NCBI RefSeq assembly: GCF_002135315.1
Contig: NZ_NEGA01000005.1
Location: forward strand, 1 to 64,000
Direction: 5' to 3'
Length of the DNA stretch: 64,000 nucleotides
DNA from: Acinetobacter sp. ANC 3903
GTDB taxonomy: Bacteria; Pseudomonadota; Gammaproteobacteria; Pseudomonadales; Moraxellaceae
The notes below the pieces were generated by a model that ran no database searches, was not told the origin of the DNA, and was given only the letters and a program-made list of their open reading frames with translations. Both the position numbers and the translations under genes were made by a program. This document shows positions 27,629-38,181 of the stretch, in pieces. Position 1 is the stretch's first letter. Every line of letters starts with the position of its first letter.

Positions 27629-29701
27629 TTAGTCAGGTAATTTAAAGTCAGTTACAGATTCACGTAATGATTCGGCCATATTTGCCAATTCAGATACCGA
27701 ACGTGCTGTATCGAATGTTGCTGTGGTGGTTTGCGAGGTAATCTCTTGTACAACATTCATCGTGGTTGCAATATGACCTGCAGAAGCAGACTGAAGTTTT
27801 GCAGCATCAGAAATGTTGGCAATCAATTTCGCCAGGTTGCTCGATACGTTTTGGATTTCATCCAGTGCCACACCGGCATCTTTAGACAAGTTCGCACCAC
27901 GTACAACCTCTGAAGTGGTTTGTTCCATCGAAATTACCGCTTCGTTGGTATCCGTTTGAATGGTTTTTACCAAGCCTTCGATCTGTTTGGTTGCAGATGC
28001 TGAACGTTCCGCAAGACGCTGTACCTCATCGGCTACCACAGCGAAACCACGACCTGCTTCCCCTGCCATCGATGCCTGAATTGCAGCGTTCAATGCCAGG
28101 ATGTTGGTTTGGTCGGCAATATCGTTAATCAAGGCAACGATGTTACCAATTTCCTGAGAAGACTCACCCAAACGTTTAATACGCTTTGACGTTTCCTGGA
28201 TCTGCTCACGAATGGTATCCATACCTTCAATAGAACGGTTTACAACATCCGCACCATTGGCAGCAATTTTTACCGAACGTTCTGCAACGACTGCCGATTC
28301 TTCAGCGTTTGAAGATACCTGGTCAATTGACATTGCCATTTCATTAATTGCGGCAGATGCACCGGCAATTTCTTGCGCCTGGTGTTCAGATGCTTCGGCT
28401 AACTGGTTGGTAATACCCTGCGTATTGGCGGTATATTGCGCAACTTCTTGCGATGTATCGGTAATACGCGATACAAGGTCACGTAACTGGTCAATCGCGA
28501 AGTTAATGGAGTCGGCAATTGCACCGGTAAAATCTTCAGATACCGTTGCGTATGAACGCAAGTCACCATCTGCCAAATCGGCAATTTCATCCAGTAAACG
28601 TAAAATCGCGTTTTGGTTACGGTCATATTCTTCTTGCAAGCTTGCTACACGCTGTTTATCTGACTGGCCACGCAATGCAAGTAATTTGAATACAGCAAAC
28701 AGGAAAGCAACCAGACACAAGATTAATAGCAATGCAGGAAGTGCAATCGCCAAGCTTGAACCGCCGGATAGCTTATTCAGATTGGTTAACAATTCATCTG
28801 ACTGGGCAAAAATTGAAGCAGAAGCTTGACGTACTTTTACAATTTGAGTCGAGTTTTTAAGGATCGTTGCAGATGCAGATTTCAGTACATCATCATATTC
28901 GCTTTTAATACCGCTAAGCGATTCACGTAATGCTGGATCAGTAATACGCTCTACACCCAGTTCTGCACTACCATTCAGCTGGGCATTCAGATAAGAACCA
29001 AAAGTTTCAGTATCGGCACTGAAGTCATCTGCAGATTCACGTGAGTTATCACTACCCGCCAATACAGAACTGATCGAACGAAGAATACGTTCTGCAATAA
29101 ATACCTGGTTTTTCGCAATCACCACCTGGTTACTTGGCATGTTTTGACGTGCCATTTGGTCAACCATCAGGTTATATTCTGCCTGAATCCCCGGAATCGA
29201 TTCACCAATCGCAATGTTGGTATCGTAAAGCTGGTTAATCATTTTTTGTTGAGATGAAATTAAATCAATCCCTTCTGATATCGTGCTCCACTGCTTTTCT
29301 ACTTCAATCAATGCAGCCGTATGTGGATGAATATCTTTAACCGTCTCCAAGTTTTCAGCAAAGTTTTTTTGCGATTGAACTAATTTATCAATCGATTCTT
29401 TGGTTCCAGAAGCTGTTGCATCAGTAGCCTGACGTGAAATGGTCTGTGATAACAGACGCAAGTCACCGACACTACGTGTCAATTCGTTATTACGTGGCAC
29501 ACTATAGAATAAGTACAATAATAGGAATAGTGCTACGACCAGAGAAAATGCTGCGCCCAAAATTAAGGGTTTGGACTTTTCACTGTCACCAAATACACGT
29601 GATAATTGCTCTGTTTGTGATTGAATCTTTGCTAATAAAGCATTCCCACCCTTACGGCTGGTGCCTTCACTTGTATTCTTCTTTTTAAGTTTAAAGCCCA
29701 T
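27629..29701 (-). CDS. pilJ: Methyl-accepting chemotaxis protein of type IV pili
   Basis: A 690-aa receptor. It has a cytoplasmic N-terminus, a first membrane helix at about 50-70 ([19 protein letters not shown]), a periplasmic PilJ-type helical sensor domain to about residue 310, a second helix ([20 protein letters not shown]), a HAMP-like segment and the MCP signalling domain, whose hairpin tip includes [20 protein letters not shown]. There is no C-terminal CheR pentapeptide. It senses pilus or surface contact (PilA interaction in P. aeruginosa) and activates ChpA. GGGGAG precedes the ATG. Confidence 0.95.
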   Translation of the reverse strand: MGFKLKKKNTSEGTSRKGGNALLAKIQSQTEQLSRVFGDSEKSKPLILGAAFSLVVALFLLLYLFYSVPRNNELTRSVGDLRLLSQTISRQATDATASGTKESIDKLVQSQKNFAENLETVKDIHPHTAALIEVEKQWSTISEGIDLISSQQKMINQLYDTNIAIGESIPGIQAEYNLMVDQMARQNMPSNQVVIAKNQVFIAERILRSISSVLAGSDNSRESADDFSADTETFGSYLNAQLNGSAELGVERITDPALRESLSGIKSEYDDVLKSASATILKNSTQIVKVRQASASIFAQSDELLTNLNKLSGGSSLAIALPALLLILCLVAFLFAVFKLLALRGQSDKQRVASLQEEYDRNQNAILRLLDEIADLADGDLRSYATVSEDFTGAIADSINFAIDQLRDLVSRITDTSQEVAQYTANTQGITNQLAEASEHQAQEIAGASAAINEMAMSIDQVSSNAEESAVVAERSVKIAANGADVVNRSIEGMDTIREQIQETSKRIKRLGESSQEIGNIVALINDIADQTNILALNAAIQASMAGEAGRGFAVVADEVQRLAERSASATKQIEGLVKTIQTDTNEAVISMEQTTSEVVRGANLSKDAGVALDEIQNVSSNLAKLIANISDAAKLQSASAGHIATTMNVVQEITSQTTTATFDTARSVSELANMAESLRESVTDFKLPD

Positions 29702-29746
29702 CCAGCTTCTCCCCGAGTTGCGCTATCATTCTTTAGCGTGCGACTA

Positions 29747-30283
29747 TTAATTTATAAATTTTATAGAGGCATTCATATATTTTGGGTTTTGCAATAAACG
29801 ACTAAATAAGAAAACATGCCAGTGTTGATTATGTTGATAAAAATATCCCTGACAATATTCTTGTAAATTGCTGTCTAATTCACTGTGTTTAGAAAAGAAA
29901 CTTTTCTTGTTAAAGTGTTGAATCCCCAAAACCTGATCTACCACCAAACCGACATAATGGTCATTGTGACTAATACACAATACTTTTTGAGTCGGTGAAA
30001 ACTGACTTCGATGCCCCGAAATATAATGCGCCAAATCAGCTACTGAAAGTAAACGCCCCCGAATATTGGCCAAACCCATTACCCAAGATTGAGTATTGGG
30101 AACCGGCGTATATTTAGGCGGGTAAATCACTTCAGATACTTCACCTAAAGGGGCAACAAAATATTGCCCCATCATCTCAAAAGCAATGCCTGACCATCGG
30201 TTTACTTCATTTTCAGTGGTAACGTAGTTTTTGTTGCCACGTTTCGCCAGCCGAAGTAATTCGATAAATCCATTAGCTGCCAT
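29747..30283 (-). CDS. pilI: CheW-like coupling protein of the Pil-Chp system
   Basis: A 178-aa CheW-domain protein (FEMMGQYFVAPLGEVSEVIY, QSWVMGLANIRGRLLSVADL, VGLVVDQVLG). It bridges the PilJ receptor and ChpA kinase. It starts five bases after the pilH stop and precedes pilJ by 45 bp in the same operon. The C-terminal tail (NPKYMNASIKFIN) extends beyond the fold. Confidence 0.93.
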   Translation of the reverse strand: MAANGFIELLRLAKRGNKNYVTTENEVNRWSGIAFEMMGQYFVAPLGEVSEVIYPPKYTPVPNTQSWVMGLANIRGRLLSVADLAHYISGHRSQFSPTQKVLCISHNDHYVGLVVDQVLGIQHFNKKSFFSKHSELDSNLQEYCQGYFYQHNQHWHVFLFSRLLQNPKYMNASIKFIN

Positions 30284-30288
30284 AGAGC

Positions 30289-30657
30289 TTATCCTGCATT
30301 GAGGTGGTGTTTAATCACATCAATTAATTGTTTTTCGTCTACAGGTTTAGTCAAATAATCACTCGCCCCCTGACGTTTCCCCCAAACTCGGTCGGTTGCC
30401 TGATCTTTGGTACTAACAATCACAATCGGAATGTGTTTTGTTGTCGTACCACGTGCAATTTGACGTGTCGCTTGAAAACCATTTACCCCAGGCATTACCA
30501 CATCCATTAACACTAGATCTGGCAGTTCTGCTTGTGCCATTGTGACACCATCAGCACCATTTGCCGCTTCAATCACCTCAAAGCCATGCTTGGTTAAAAT
30601 TTCTTTAAAACGAAATGTCTCTGTAGGTGAATCATCAACGATAAGGATACGTGACAT
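30289..30657 (-). CDS. pilH: Twitching-motility response regulator PilH
   Basis: A 122-aa stand-alone CheY-like receiver. The start at ATG 30657 (MSRILIVDD) has GGGGA upstream; a TTG four codons earlier would lie inside the ribosome-binding site. The acidic pair is D8/D9, the phospho-acceptor D52 (LMDVVMPG), and the conserved Lys is in YLTKPVDE. It is thought to act as a phosphate sink or retraction-favouring regulator alongside PilG. Confidence 0.94.
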   Translation of the reverse strand: MSRILIVDDSPTETFRFKEILTKHGFEVIEAANGADGVTMAQAELPDLVLMDVVMPGVNGFQATRQIARGTTTKHIPIVIVSTKDQATDRVWGKRQGASDYLTKPVDEKQLIDVIKHHLNAG

Positions 30658-30680
30658 GCTTTTCCCCAATAAAAATAAAC

Positions 30681-31064
30681 TTATGCTGTTACGTGATTGC
30701 GGATAGCGTTTAACAATTCATCTTTACTAAAGGGTTTAGTTAAATACTCATCCGAACCAACAACACGACCTTTTGCCTGATCAAATAAACCATCTTTACT
30801 TGACAGCATAATGACTGGAATATTTTGATAATTTTGTGAATTCTTGATAAGTGCACAAGTTTGATAACCGTCCAAACGTGGCATCATGATATCTACAAAA
30901 ACAATATCCGGATTGGCTTCAGCAATTTTTGCCAATGCTTCAAAACCATCTACTGCGGTCACGACTTCACAACCTTCACGTTGTAGTAATGTTTCTGCTG
31001 TACGACGAATGGTTTTTGAATCATCAATCACCATCACTTTTAGATTGTGGAATTTATCGTCCAT
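30681..31064 (-). CDS. pilG: Twitching-motility response regulator PilG
   Basis: A 127-aa stand-alone receiver and first gene of the operon. The acidic pair lies in VMVIDDSKTIRRT, the phospho-acceptor is D58 (IVFVDIMMPRLDGYQT) and K110 is in YLTKPFS. In P. aeruginosa, PilG acts on pilus extension and on CyaB. Preceded by AAGGG; the promoter must lie in the 280-bp divergent region with the gene at 31345. Confidence 0.95.
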   Translation of the reverse strand: MDDKFHNLKVMVIDDSKTIRRTAETLLQREGCEVVTAVDGFEALAKIAEANPDIVFVDIMMPRLDGYQTCALIKNSQNYQNIPVIMLSSKDGLFDQAKGRVVGSDEYLTKPFSKDELLNAIRNHVTA

Positions 31065-31344
31065 TTAATGACCCTTCCGATTTTTAGAATGTACAAACAA
31101 TTTTAGTCGAAAATTTTATTACAAGTTAAAAACATTTTTAACATATCTTTACTTGCCTTTTCAATGAACATTTTCCGTACAAAGACTCACTTTCGTTTAT
31201 TTTCAATAACAGCTTCACATTTTCTACCGACCAATGATTTTTTTTTGACAGACAGAGGTTTTTTATTGCTTATTTTAAGTCTAAGATAGCCTATTTATTA
31301 CTTTTAAAATAAGTAATTTAGTCAACTTTTATTCGGGGGTTACA

Positions 31345-31989
31345 ATGCAAAGTCAGTTTAAATACAAACTTGCTTTCATTGCACAAAAAAAAATGACCTT
31401 AAGATTCATTTTTCTTTCTTTCATCATTTTTCAGGCAGTATCGGCATTTGCTGAAAATCCGCCACCTAAAGCCACCTGGTATCGTTATTATGACAGCAGA
31501 GGTGTGGCCAATATTAGCAGTAACGTTACCCCCAACCATATTCGCCATGGCTATGAAGCTTTGGATCAGAACATGCAGGTGATCAAACGTAATCGTGCCT
31601 TCAATAGCGAACTGGAGATCAAACAGGCTCCCTTACGTGCAGCGCATGCCCAGAAACGGGCAGCAGACTTGAAACTTAAAAAAGCTTATGGTAGCAGTCA
31701 AGTTGCAATTACAAAACGTAATGACTTATTAGTCAGTATTAAAAAACAAATTACCTTCCAGCAAGACCAGTTAAAACAATTACAGACTGACCGGATCTAC
31801 TTTAAACGTCAGCAGCTTGAACACTTGCGTAAAGCTGAAGCCCTGCCAAGCAGCTTAAAAAATAATTTAGAAAACAATCAGAAGAACATTGAAGCAAAAA
31901 AAGAAATGATTCAATCGTTACAAATTCATTATCGAAATACACAAGCAGAATACGACAATATTATCGCTCGCTTAAAAGCACTTGAATAA
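31345..31989 (+). CDS. Exported coiled-coil protein, DUF4124-like N-terminus
   Basis: A 214-aa protein. GGGGGT precedes the ATG. After a basic leader, a signal peptide (FIFLSFIIFQAVSAFAE) ends near residue 37. Next comes a short domain, WYRYYDSRGVANISSNVTPN, resembling DUF4124 ('W...D..G...y....P'), and from about residue 85 an almost continuous Lys/Gln-rich helix (IKKQITFQQDQLKQLQTDRI). It is likely periplasmic. The role is unknown; it sits divergent from pilG, so an envelope or pilus link is possible but unsupported. Confidence 0.7.
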   Translation: MQSQFKYKLAFIAQKKMTLRFIFLSFIIFQAVSAFAENPPPKATWYRYYDSRGVANISSNVTPNHIRHGYEALDQNMQVIKRNRAFNSELEIKQAPLRAAHAQKRAADLKLKKAYGSSQVAITKRNDLLVSIKKQITFQQDQLKQLQTDRIYFKRQQLEHLRKAEALPSSLKNNLENNQKNIEAKKEMIQSLQIHYRNTQAEYDNIIARLKALE

Positions 31990-32050
31990 ATTGCATTTAT
32001 GCTATGAAGCACTTAATTTAAGTCACAACAAATAAAAAGGATGACGCTAC

Positions 32051-33178
32051 ATGCTAGCTGGACAGCATATGAAAAAATCTAAATTAAGTGACCATAAGCA
32101 ATATTTAACCGGCAGCGTTCTGTGTTTAACTTTACTTCTAACAGCTTGCCAAAAAAATGAGATAGAAAAACCTGTAGAAACAACAACAAAAATTGAGTTA
32201 ATTGAAAAAGATCTAGTTTCCGTGAAGAATGGCACTTCTGTCGCCAAAAGTGCTTTTACCGGTACGCTTCGTGCAGTCAATCAAAGTAGCATACAGGCTC
32301 AGGTCACTGCCACTGCAACCCAGGTCTATGTACAGGTCGGACAGTCGGTCGCTAAGGGACAGGTCTTGGTTCGCCTGAATAATCAAGACAATGCTGCACG
32401 TTTAGCGCAAGCTCAGGCCAATTTGTCAGCGGCACAAGCGCAGGCCAATCTGGCTAAAAATATGATGCAACGTAAACAGCGCTTACTGGATCAAGGTTTT
32501 ATCTCCAAAGTTGAATATGAACAGGCTGCTGTCGACTATCAGGCGCAACTGGAAAATGTGCATGCACAGCAGGCAAATGTGAATATTGCACAAAAAGCCG
32601 AGCGTGAAGGGACTATTTATAGTCCAATTTCCGGAGTGATTACCCAGCGTCAGGTCGATGCTGGCCAAACCGTTGCTGCTGGCCAGACCCTGTTTGAAAT
32701 TGTGAATCCGAATCAATTGGAAATTCAGGCCAAATTGCCAAGTGACATGCAGGCTGCGTTAAAAGTGGGACAACGGATTGAATACACTATTCAAGGTAAT
32801 CCAGCGCAACTGACTGCGGTTTTAACTCGAGTCTCCCCTATTGCCGATCCTGCCAGTCGCCAGATTGAATTCTTTGCCCGACCGAATGAAACCATTAACT
32901 CACTCAGTATCGGTTCTTTCGTAGAAGGCAACATTCTTGCTTCAACCCAGGTTTCAGGTCAGCTCATTCCACTTGATGTGATTCAGGATGTTAAAGCTAA
33001 ACCCTATGTCTGGGTGATCCGCCAGAACAAAATTGAAAAGGTCAATCTGGTCATTCTGGAACAACGCTATCGGGATAATTTGGCTGTCGTGCAAGGACTG
33101 CAAAACACCGACCAGATTAGCCGTATTAAATTTAATGACCAGGACATTCATAAAACGGTCATCATCAATAAAGAATAA
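32051..33178 (+). CDS. RND efflux periplasmic adaptor lipoprotein
   Basis: A 375-aa AcrA/MexA-type membrane-fusion protein. The signal peptide ends in a lipobox (LLLTAC, Cys about residue 33). The lipoyl halves flank a helical hairpin (VQVGQSVAKGQVLVRLNNQD; coiled coil about 110-170 with ARLAQAQANLSAAQAQANLA; IYSPISGVITQRQVDAGQTV), then beta-barrel and membrane-proximal domains. The start could be ATG 32051 (AAGGA 13 bp before) or ATG 32069 (MKKSKLSD), which gives a more ordinary signal peptide. It is followed 23 bp later by the RND pump gene; no outer-membrane channel gene is in the window. Confidence 0.9.
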   Translation: MLAGQHMKKSKLSDHKQYLTGSVLCLTLLLTACQKNEIEKPVETTTKIELIEKDLVSVKNGTSVAKSAFTGTLRAVNQSSIQAQVTATATQVYVQVGQSVAKGQVLVRLNNQDNAARLAQAQANLSAAQAQANLAKNMMQRKQRLLDQGFISKVEYEQAAVDYQAQLENVHAQQANVNIAQKAEREGTIYSPISGVITQRQVDAGQTVAAGQTLFEIVNPNQLEIQAKLPSDMQAALKVGQRIEYTIQGNPAQLTAVLTRVSPIADPASRQIEFFARPNETINSLSIGSFVEGNILASTQVSGQLIPLDVIQDVKAKPYVWVIRQNKIEKVNLVILEQRYRDNLAVVQGLQNTDQISRIKFNDQDIHKTVIINKE

Positions 33179-33201
33179 AAAATAAGTACAGGATTGTTCT
33201 T

Positions 33202-36200
33202 ATGTGGTTTACCCGAATTAGTGTTAAATATCCTGTTTTCACCATCATGATGATGTTGTGTTTACTGGTACTGGGGCTGGCATCTTGGCAACGCATGGGC
33301 GTAGAAGAGTTTCCCGATGTCGATTTTCCATTTGTGGTGGTGTATACCTCATATCCGGGTGCTTCTCCTGAAACCATTGAATCTGAAATTACAAAAAAAA
33401 TGGAAGATCAGATCAACACCATTTCAGGTTTAAAACAGATTATTTCCCAGTCTAGTGAAGGGCTTTCGACCATTATTGTTGAATTTAATCTGGATATGTC
33501 TTCTGCCGTTGCAGCACAGGATATTCGAGATAAAATTGCTCCTGTTACTGCCCAGTTCCGTGATGAAATTCAAGATCCTGTTGTTGAGCGTTATGATCCG
33601 ACTGCCAATGCGGTGATGTCGATTGTTTTTGAATCAGACAATATGCCGTTACGCGACCTGAGCTCCTATTTAAGTCAGCGAATTGTCCCGCAACTTAGAA
33701 CTGTACCGGGCGTTGGTACAGTCAATTTACTGGGCGATGCCCAACGCCAGATTCGTATTGAGGTCGATCCGCAAAAACTGCAAAGCTTTGGCATCGGTGT
33801 AGACAAGGTCATCAATACCTTGAAAGGTGAAAATATTGAAGTTCCGGGAGGAACTTTAAAACAGCCGACCTCAGAACTGGTGGTGGAAATCAAGTCTAAG
33901 GTGATTCATCCGCAAGCTTTTGGTGACTTGATTATTGCCAATAAAAATGGTGCTCCTATTTACTTAAAACAGGTGGCAAGCATTGAAGATGGTCAAGCCG
34001 ATCTGGAATCAAGTGCTTATTTAAATGGTAAAGCTGCGGTCGCGATTGATATTCTGCGCAATTCGGATTCCAATGTCATTGATGTGGTCAATGCCAGCTA
34101 TAAAGCCCTAGCAAAAATCGAGCAACAGCTACCCGAGGGTACTGTGGCTAAGGTTGCCGTCGATAGCTCCAGAGGTATTCGTGGCAGTATTAAAGATGTT
34201 GCACGTACCATTATTGAAGGTGCGGTTCTCGCTGTTCTGATTGTTTTGCTGTTCTTGGGTTCTTTTCGCTCCACAGCCATTACCGGGCTGACCTTACCGA
34301 TTTCCCTGTTGGGGACATTGACCTTTATTTGGGCTTTTGGCTTCACTATTAACATGATGACCTTGCTGGCATTATCCCTCAGTATCGGTCTGCTGATTGA
34401 TGATGCCATTGTAGTGCGCGAAAATATTGTCCGCCATGCCGACATGGGTAAAGATGCGGTTACAGCGGCACTGGATGGAACCAAAGAAATTGGATTGGCA
34501 GTTTTAGCTACCACGCTCACCATTGTCGCGGTATTTTTACCGGTGGCATTTATGGGCGGAATTATTGGTAAATTCTTCTATCAATTTGGGGTAACCGTCA
34601 GTGCTGCAGTGCTGATTTCGATGTTTGTCAGCTTTACCCTCGATCCCATGCTTTCTGCGCACTGGGCTGAAAAACATGATCCAAACAAGAAACCCGGCAG
34701 AATCAAGCGCTTCTTTAACTGGATATCCAACAGGCTTGATCATTTAAGCCATTACTATGAAAAATTGTTAAAATTGGCACTCCGCTTCCGTATTTTAACC
34801 CTGATAGTGGCAGTAGCTTCACTTTTTGGCGCCTTAGGTTTATCCAAATTAATTGGTACCGAATTTGTTCCCGTTCCAGATAAAAATGAAATTCGGATTA
34901 AATTTGAAACACCAGTGGATGCATCACTCGAATATTCACAAGCCAAGCTATTACAAGTTGAAAATATTCTTCGTCAGCATCCAGAGGTGCGTAATACCTA
35001 CAGTATTATTAATGGGGTAACGGATCGTGGTAAAAACCATGTCAGCATACGCGTCAAGGTTACCCCTCGCCTGGAACGTGCTAAAACACTGACCCAACTG
35101 AATAACGAGTTTCGCCAGCGCCTACAAAGCGTAGCTGGGATTACCATTACTTCTGTGGCTTCTGCAGATGAAACTGTTTCTGGAGGACAAAAGCCAGTTC
35201 TTATTTCCATTAAAGGACCCGATCTAAACGAACTGCAAAAAATCTCCGATCGCTTTCTTGCAGAAATTTCTAAAGTAGAAGGTATCGTCGATCTTGAAAG
35301 TTCGCTGAAAGAACCTAAGCCGACCTTGGCAGTTCATATCAATCGGGTCTTGGCGAGTGATTTAGGCCTTTCTGTCAATCAAATTGCCAGTGTCATCCGC
35401 CCCTTAATTGCAGGCGATAACGTAACCACCTGGCAAGATGAAAAAGGCGAAACCTATGATGTCAATCTTCGCCTGACCGAAAACAGACGCACCCTACCGA
35501 GCGATATACAAAATCTTTATTTGAACTCACAGAAAACCGATGCTTCAGGCCAGCCTATTTTAATACCTCTGGCGAGTGTGGCATCCTTTAACGAAACAAT
35601 GGGGGCATCGCAAATTACCCGCCGTGATTTGGCTCGTGAAGTACTGGTAAAAGCCAATACAGCAGGCCGACCTGCAGGTGATATTGGTGCAGATATCAAA
35701 AAAATTGAAGATAACTTTGATTTACCACCAGGTTATAGTTTTGCTACGCAGGGCGCAAATAAAGACATGGCAGAATCAGCAGGTTATGCCTTAACCGCCA
35801 TTACCCTTTCCATTGTGTTCATCTATATTGTACTGGGTTCACAATTTAACAGCTTCATTCATCCTGCGGCGATTATGGCTTCCCTTCCGCTCTCGCTAAT
35901 TGGGGTATTCCTGGCTTTATTCCTGTTTAATTCCACCATGAATCTGTTTTCCATTATTGGCATTATCATGCTGATGGGATTGGTGACCAAGAATGCCATC
36001 CTGTTGATTGACTTCATCAAAAAAGCCATGGATCGAGGAGTAGATCGTTATGACGCCATTATTGAAGCGGGTAAAACCCGTCTACGTCCTATTTTAATGA
36101 CCACCAGTGCCATGGTGATGGGGATGATTCCTCTAGCATTGGGCCTGGGCGAAGGCGGCGAACAGAGTGCCCCTATGGCACATGCCGTGATTGGTGGTGT

Positions 36201-36306
36201 GATTACCTCTACACTATTAACTTTGGTGGTTGTGCCGGTCATCTTTACTTATCTGGATGACTTTAAGAATTTTATGATGCGCCAAATCGGCAAAATCATG
36301 GCATAA
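33202..36306 (+). CDS. RND efflux pump permease
   Basis: A 1,034-aa inner-membrane proton antiporter of the HAE-type/AcrB fold, with 12 helices and two large periplasmic loops. Visible landmarks are FPDVDFPFVVVYTSYPGASP near the N-terminus; LALSLSIGLLIDDAIVVREN in TM4, with the proton-relay Asp pair (DDA); and VTKNAILLIDFIKKAMDRG in TM10 with the conserved Lys. AGGATTG precedes the ATG. It pairs with the adaptor just upstream. The sequence is closer to MexK/AcrB-like 'EEFPDVDFP' pumps than to AdeB, but substrate and name cannot be fixed. Confidence 0.92.
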   Translation: MWFTRISVKYPVFTIMMMLCLLVLGLASWQRMGVEEFPDVDFPFVVVYTSYPGASPETIESEITKKMEDQINTISGLKQIISQSSEGLSTIIVEFNLDMSSAVAAQDIRDKIAPVTAQFRDEIQDPVVERYDPTANAVMSIVFESDNMPLRDLSSYLSQRIVPQLRTVPGVGTVNLLGDAQRQIRIEVDPQKLQSFGIGVDKVINTLKGENIEVPGGTLKQPTSELVVEIKSKVIHPQAFGDLIIANKNGAPIYLKQVASIEDGQADLESSAYLNGKAAVAIDILRNSDSNVIDVVNASYKALAKIEQQLPEGTVAKVAVDSSRGIRGSIKDVARTIIEGAVLAVLIVLLFLGSFRSTAITGLTLPISLLGTLTFIWAFGFTINMMTLLALSLSIGLLIDDAIVVRENIVRHADMGKDAVTAALDGTKEIGLAVLATTLTIVAVFLPVAFMGGIIGKFFYQFGVTVSAAVLISMFVSFTLDPMLSAHWAEKHDPNKKPGRIKRFFNWISNRLDHLSHYYEKLLKLALRFRILTLIVAVASLFGALGLSKLIGTEFVPVPDKNEIRIKFETPVDASLEYSQAKLLQVENILRQHPEVRNTYSIINGVTDRGKNHVSIRVKVTPRLERAKTLTQLNNEFRQRLQSVAGITITSVASADETVSGGQKPVLISIKGPDLNELQKISDRFLAEISKVEGIVDLESSLKEPKPTLAVHINRVLASDLGLSVNQIASVIRPLIAGDNVTTWQDEKGETYDVNLRLTENRRTLPSDIQNLYLNSQKTDASGQPILIPLASVASFNETMGASQITRRDLAREVLVKANTAGRPAGDIGADIKKIEDNFDLPPGYSFATQGANKDMAESAGYALTAITLSIVFIYIVLGSQFNSFIHPAAIMASLPLSLIGVFLALFLFNSTMNLFSIIGIIMLMGLVTKNAILLIDFIKKAMDRGVDRYDAIIEAGKTRLRPILMTTSAMVMGMIPLALGLGEGGEQSAPMAHAVIGGVITSTLLTLVVVPVIFTYLDDFKNFMMRQIGKIMA

Positions 36307-36402
36307 TAAACTCACTTGACATGAGGTGACATTCTGAAATGTTCACCTCATTTTTTATCGTATAATCTTATGCTTTAACGCTTAATTATTAGGACAGTTT
36401 CC

Positions 36403-38118
36403 ATGCGCGCGAGTCGCTTTTTATTTGCTACGTTAAGAGAAACCCCAAATGATGCTGAAGTAATTTCACATCAGCTCATGTTACGTGCGGGGATGATTCG
36501 TAAATTGGCTTCGGGTTTATACACTTGGTTGCCGATGGGCGTACGCGTGCTAAATAAAGTTGAAGCGATTGTCCGTGAAGAAATGAACCGTGCAGGAGCA
36601 CTGGAAGTATTCATGCCAGTGACTCAGCCCTCAAGCCTTTGGGAAGAGTCAGGCCGTTTTGTGCAATATGGTCCAGAACTTTTACGTTTCAAAGACCGTC
36701 ATAACAATGATTTTGTGCTTGGCCCAACGCATGAAGAAGTCATCACCGATCTTGCACGTAACGAATTGAAAAGCTACAAACAACTGCCAATCAATTTCTA
36801 TCAGGTGCAAACCAAATTCCGTGATGAAGTACGTCCACGTTTTGGTGTGATGCGTTCACGTGAATTTATCATGAAAGATGCCTATTCATTCCATGTGGAT
36901 CAAGCTTCTCTACAAGAAACTTATGACGTGATGTACGACACTTACTGCCGTATCTTTAGCCGTTTGGGCTTAGACTTCCGCCCAGTACAGGCCGATACCG
37001 GCTCAATTGGTGGCTCAGGCTCACATGAATTCCACGTTTTAGCTTCAAGTGGTGAAGATGATATCGCCTTCTCTACCGAATCTGATTATGCAGCGAACGT
37101 TGAAATGGCTGAAGCTGTTCTAGTGGGTGAACGTGCAGCTGCAACCCAAGAATTGAAACTGGTTGATACACCAGATCAAAAAACTATTGCTGATGTATCG
37201 AACTTCTTAGGTACCGATGCTGCGCAATCTGTAAAAGCATTGCTCGTACAAGGTATCACGGATGAAAATGGCAATGTTCCAGTCGTTGCCTTATTTCTTC
37301 GTGGCGACCATGAACTGAATGAAATTAAAGCAGAAAAACATGCCGCTATTGCTGCGCCTTTAACTTTTGCAACTGAAGAACAAATTTCTGCTTTGGGTTT
37401 AACCACAGGTTTCATCGGTCCTCAAGGTTTAGTTGAAAAAGGCATTACCGTTATTGTTGACCGTGCAGCATCAGTCCTTTCTGATTTTGTTACCGGTGCA
37501 AATGAAGCCGACAAACATGCAACTGGCGTAAACTGGGAACGTGATGCAACCTTTACTGAAGTTTATGACTTGCGTAATGTGGTTGAAGGCGACCCATCTC
37601 CAGATGGTAAAGGCACACTACAAATCAAACGCGGTATTGAAGTCGGGCACATTTTCCAGCTTGGTCAAAAATACTCTGAAGCTTTAGGCTGTAAGGTCTT
37701 AGGCGAAGATGGTAAGCCACTGGTTGTGACTATGGGTTGTTACGGTATTGGGGTAACGCGCGTGGTAGCCTCTGCCATTGAACAGAACTTTGATGATAAA
37801 GGGATTATCTGGCCAGCAGCAATCGCACCTTTTGAAGTTGCCATAGTTCCAATGAATGCACATAAATCACCACGTGCATTGGCTGCTGCAGAAGAACTCT
37901 ACGCTGAACTTCAAGCAGCCGGTTATGATGTACTTCTTGACGATCGTAACGAACGTCCAGGGGTGAAATTCTCCGACCTTGAATTGACCGGTATTCCACA
38001 CCGTATTGTGATTGGTGAAAAAGGTCTGGATGCAGGTACTTTCGAATATAAAGGTCGTACCGATGCTGAATCTGTAAATATCTCTAAACAAGAATTATTG
38101 GCAAAAATTGCAAAGTAA
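36403..38118 (+). CDS. proS: Prolyl-tRNA synthetase
   Basis: A 571-aa class II aminoacyl-tRNA synthetase, bacterial type with an editing (INS) domain between motifs 2 and 3 (about residues 225-390). Motif 1 lies around [17 protein letters not shown], motif 2 in [20 protein letters not shown], and motif 3 in [14 protein letters not shown]; the anticodon-binding domain forms the C-terminus. It charges tRNA-Pro and hydrolyses Ala-tRNA-Pro. AGGAC precedes the ATG. Confidence 0.97.
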   Translation: MRASRFLFATLRETPNDAEVISHQLMLRAGMIRKLASGLYTWLPMGVRVLNKVEAIVREEMNRAGALEVFMPVTQPSSLWEESGRFVQYGPELLRFKDRHNNDFVLGPTHEEVITDLARNELKSYKQLPINFYQVQTKFRDEVRPRFGVMRSREFIMKDAYSFHVDQASLQETYDVMYDTYCRIFSRLGLDFRPVQADTGSIGGSGSHEFHVLASSGEDDIAFSTESDYAANVEMAEAVLVGERAAATQELKLVDTPDQKTIADVSNFLGTDAAQSVKALLVQGITDENGNVPVVALFLRGDHELNEIKAEKHAAIAAPLTFATEEQISALGLTTGFIGPQGLVEKGITVIVDRAASVLSDFVTGANEADKHATGVNWERDATFTEVYDLRNVVEGDPSPDGKGTLQIKRGIEVGHIFQLGQKYSEALGCKVLGEDGKPLVVTMGCYGIGVTRVVASAIEQNFDDKGIIWPAAIAPFEVAIVPMNAHKSPRALAAAEELYAELQAAGYDVLLDDRNERPGVKFSDLELTGIPHRIVIGEKGLDAGTFEYKGRTDAESVNISKQELLAKIAK

Positions 38119-38133
38119 TTGGTCTTTAAAATA

Positions 38134-38163
38134 AAAAATCCCGCTTCAATAGCGGGATTTTTT
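38134..38163. terminator. Terminator between proS and the VTGQ operon
   Basis: AAAAAATCCCGC / GCGGGATTTTTT stem; serves proS and probably also the convergent gene ending at 38182. Confidence 0.9.
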
Positions 38164-38181
38164 ATTTTATAAATTTTACAA

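Noticed and set aside
28212-28829. 205-codon plus-strand frame inside pilJ
   Set aside because: Antisense shadow of the strongly conserved pilJ frame; no ribosome-binding site and no protein signature.
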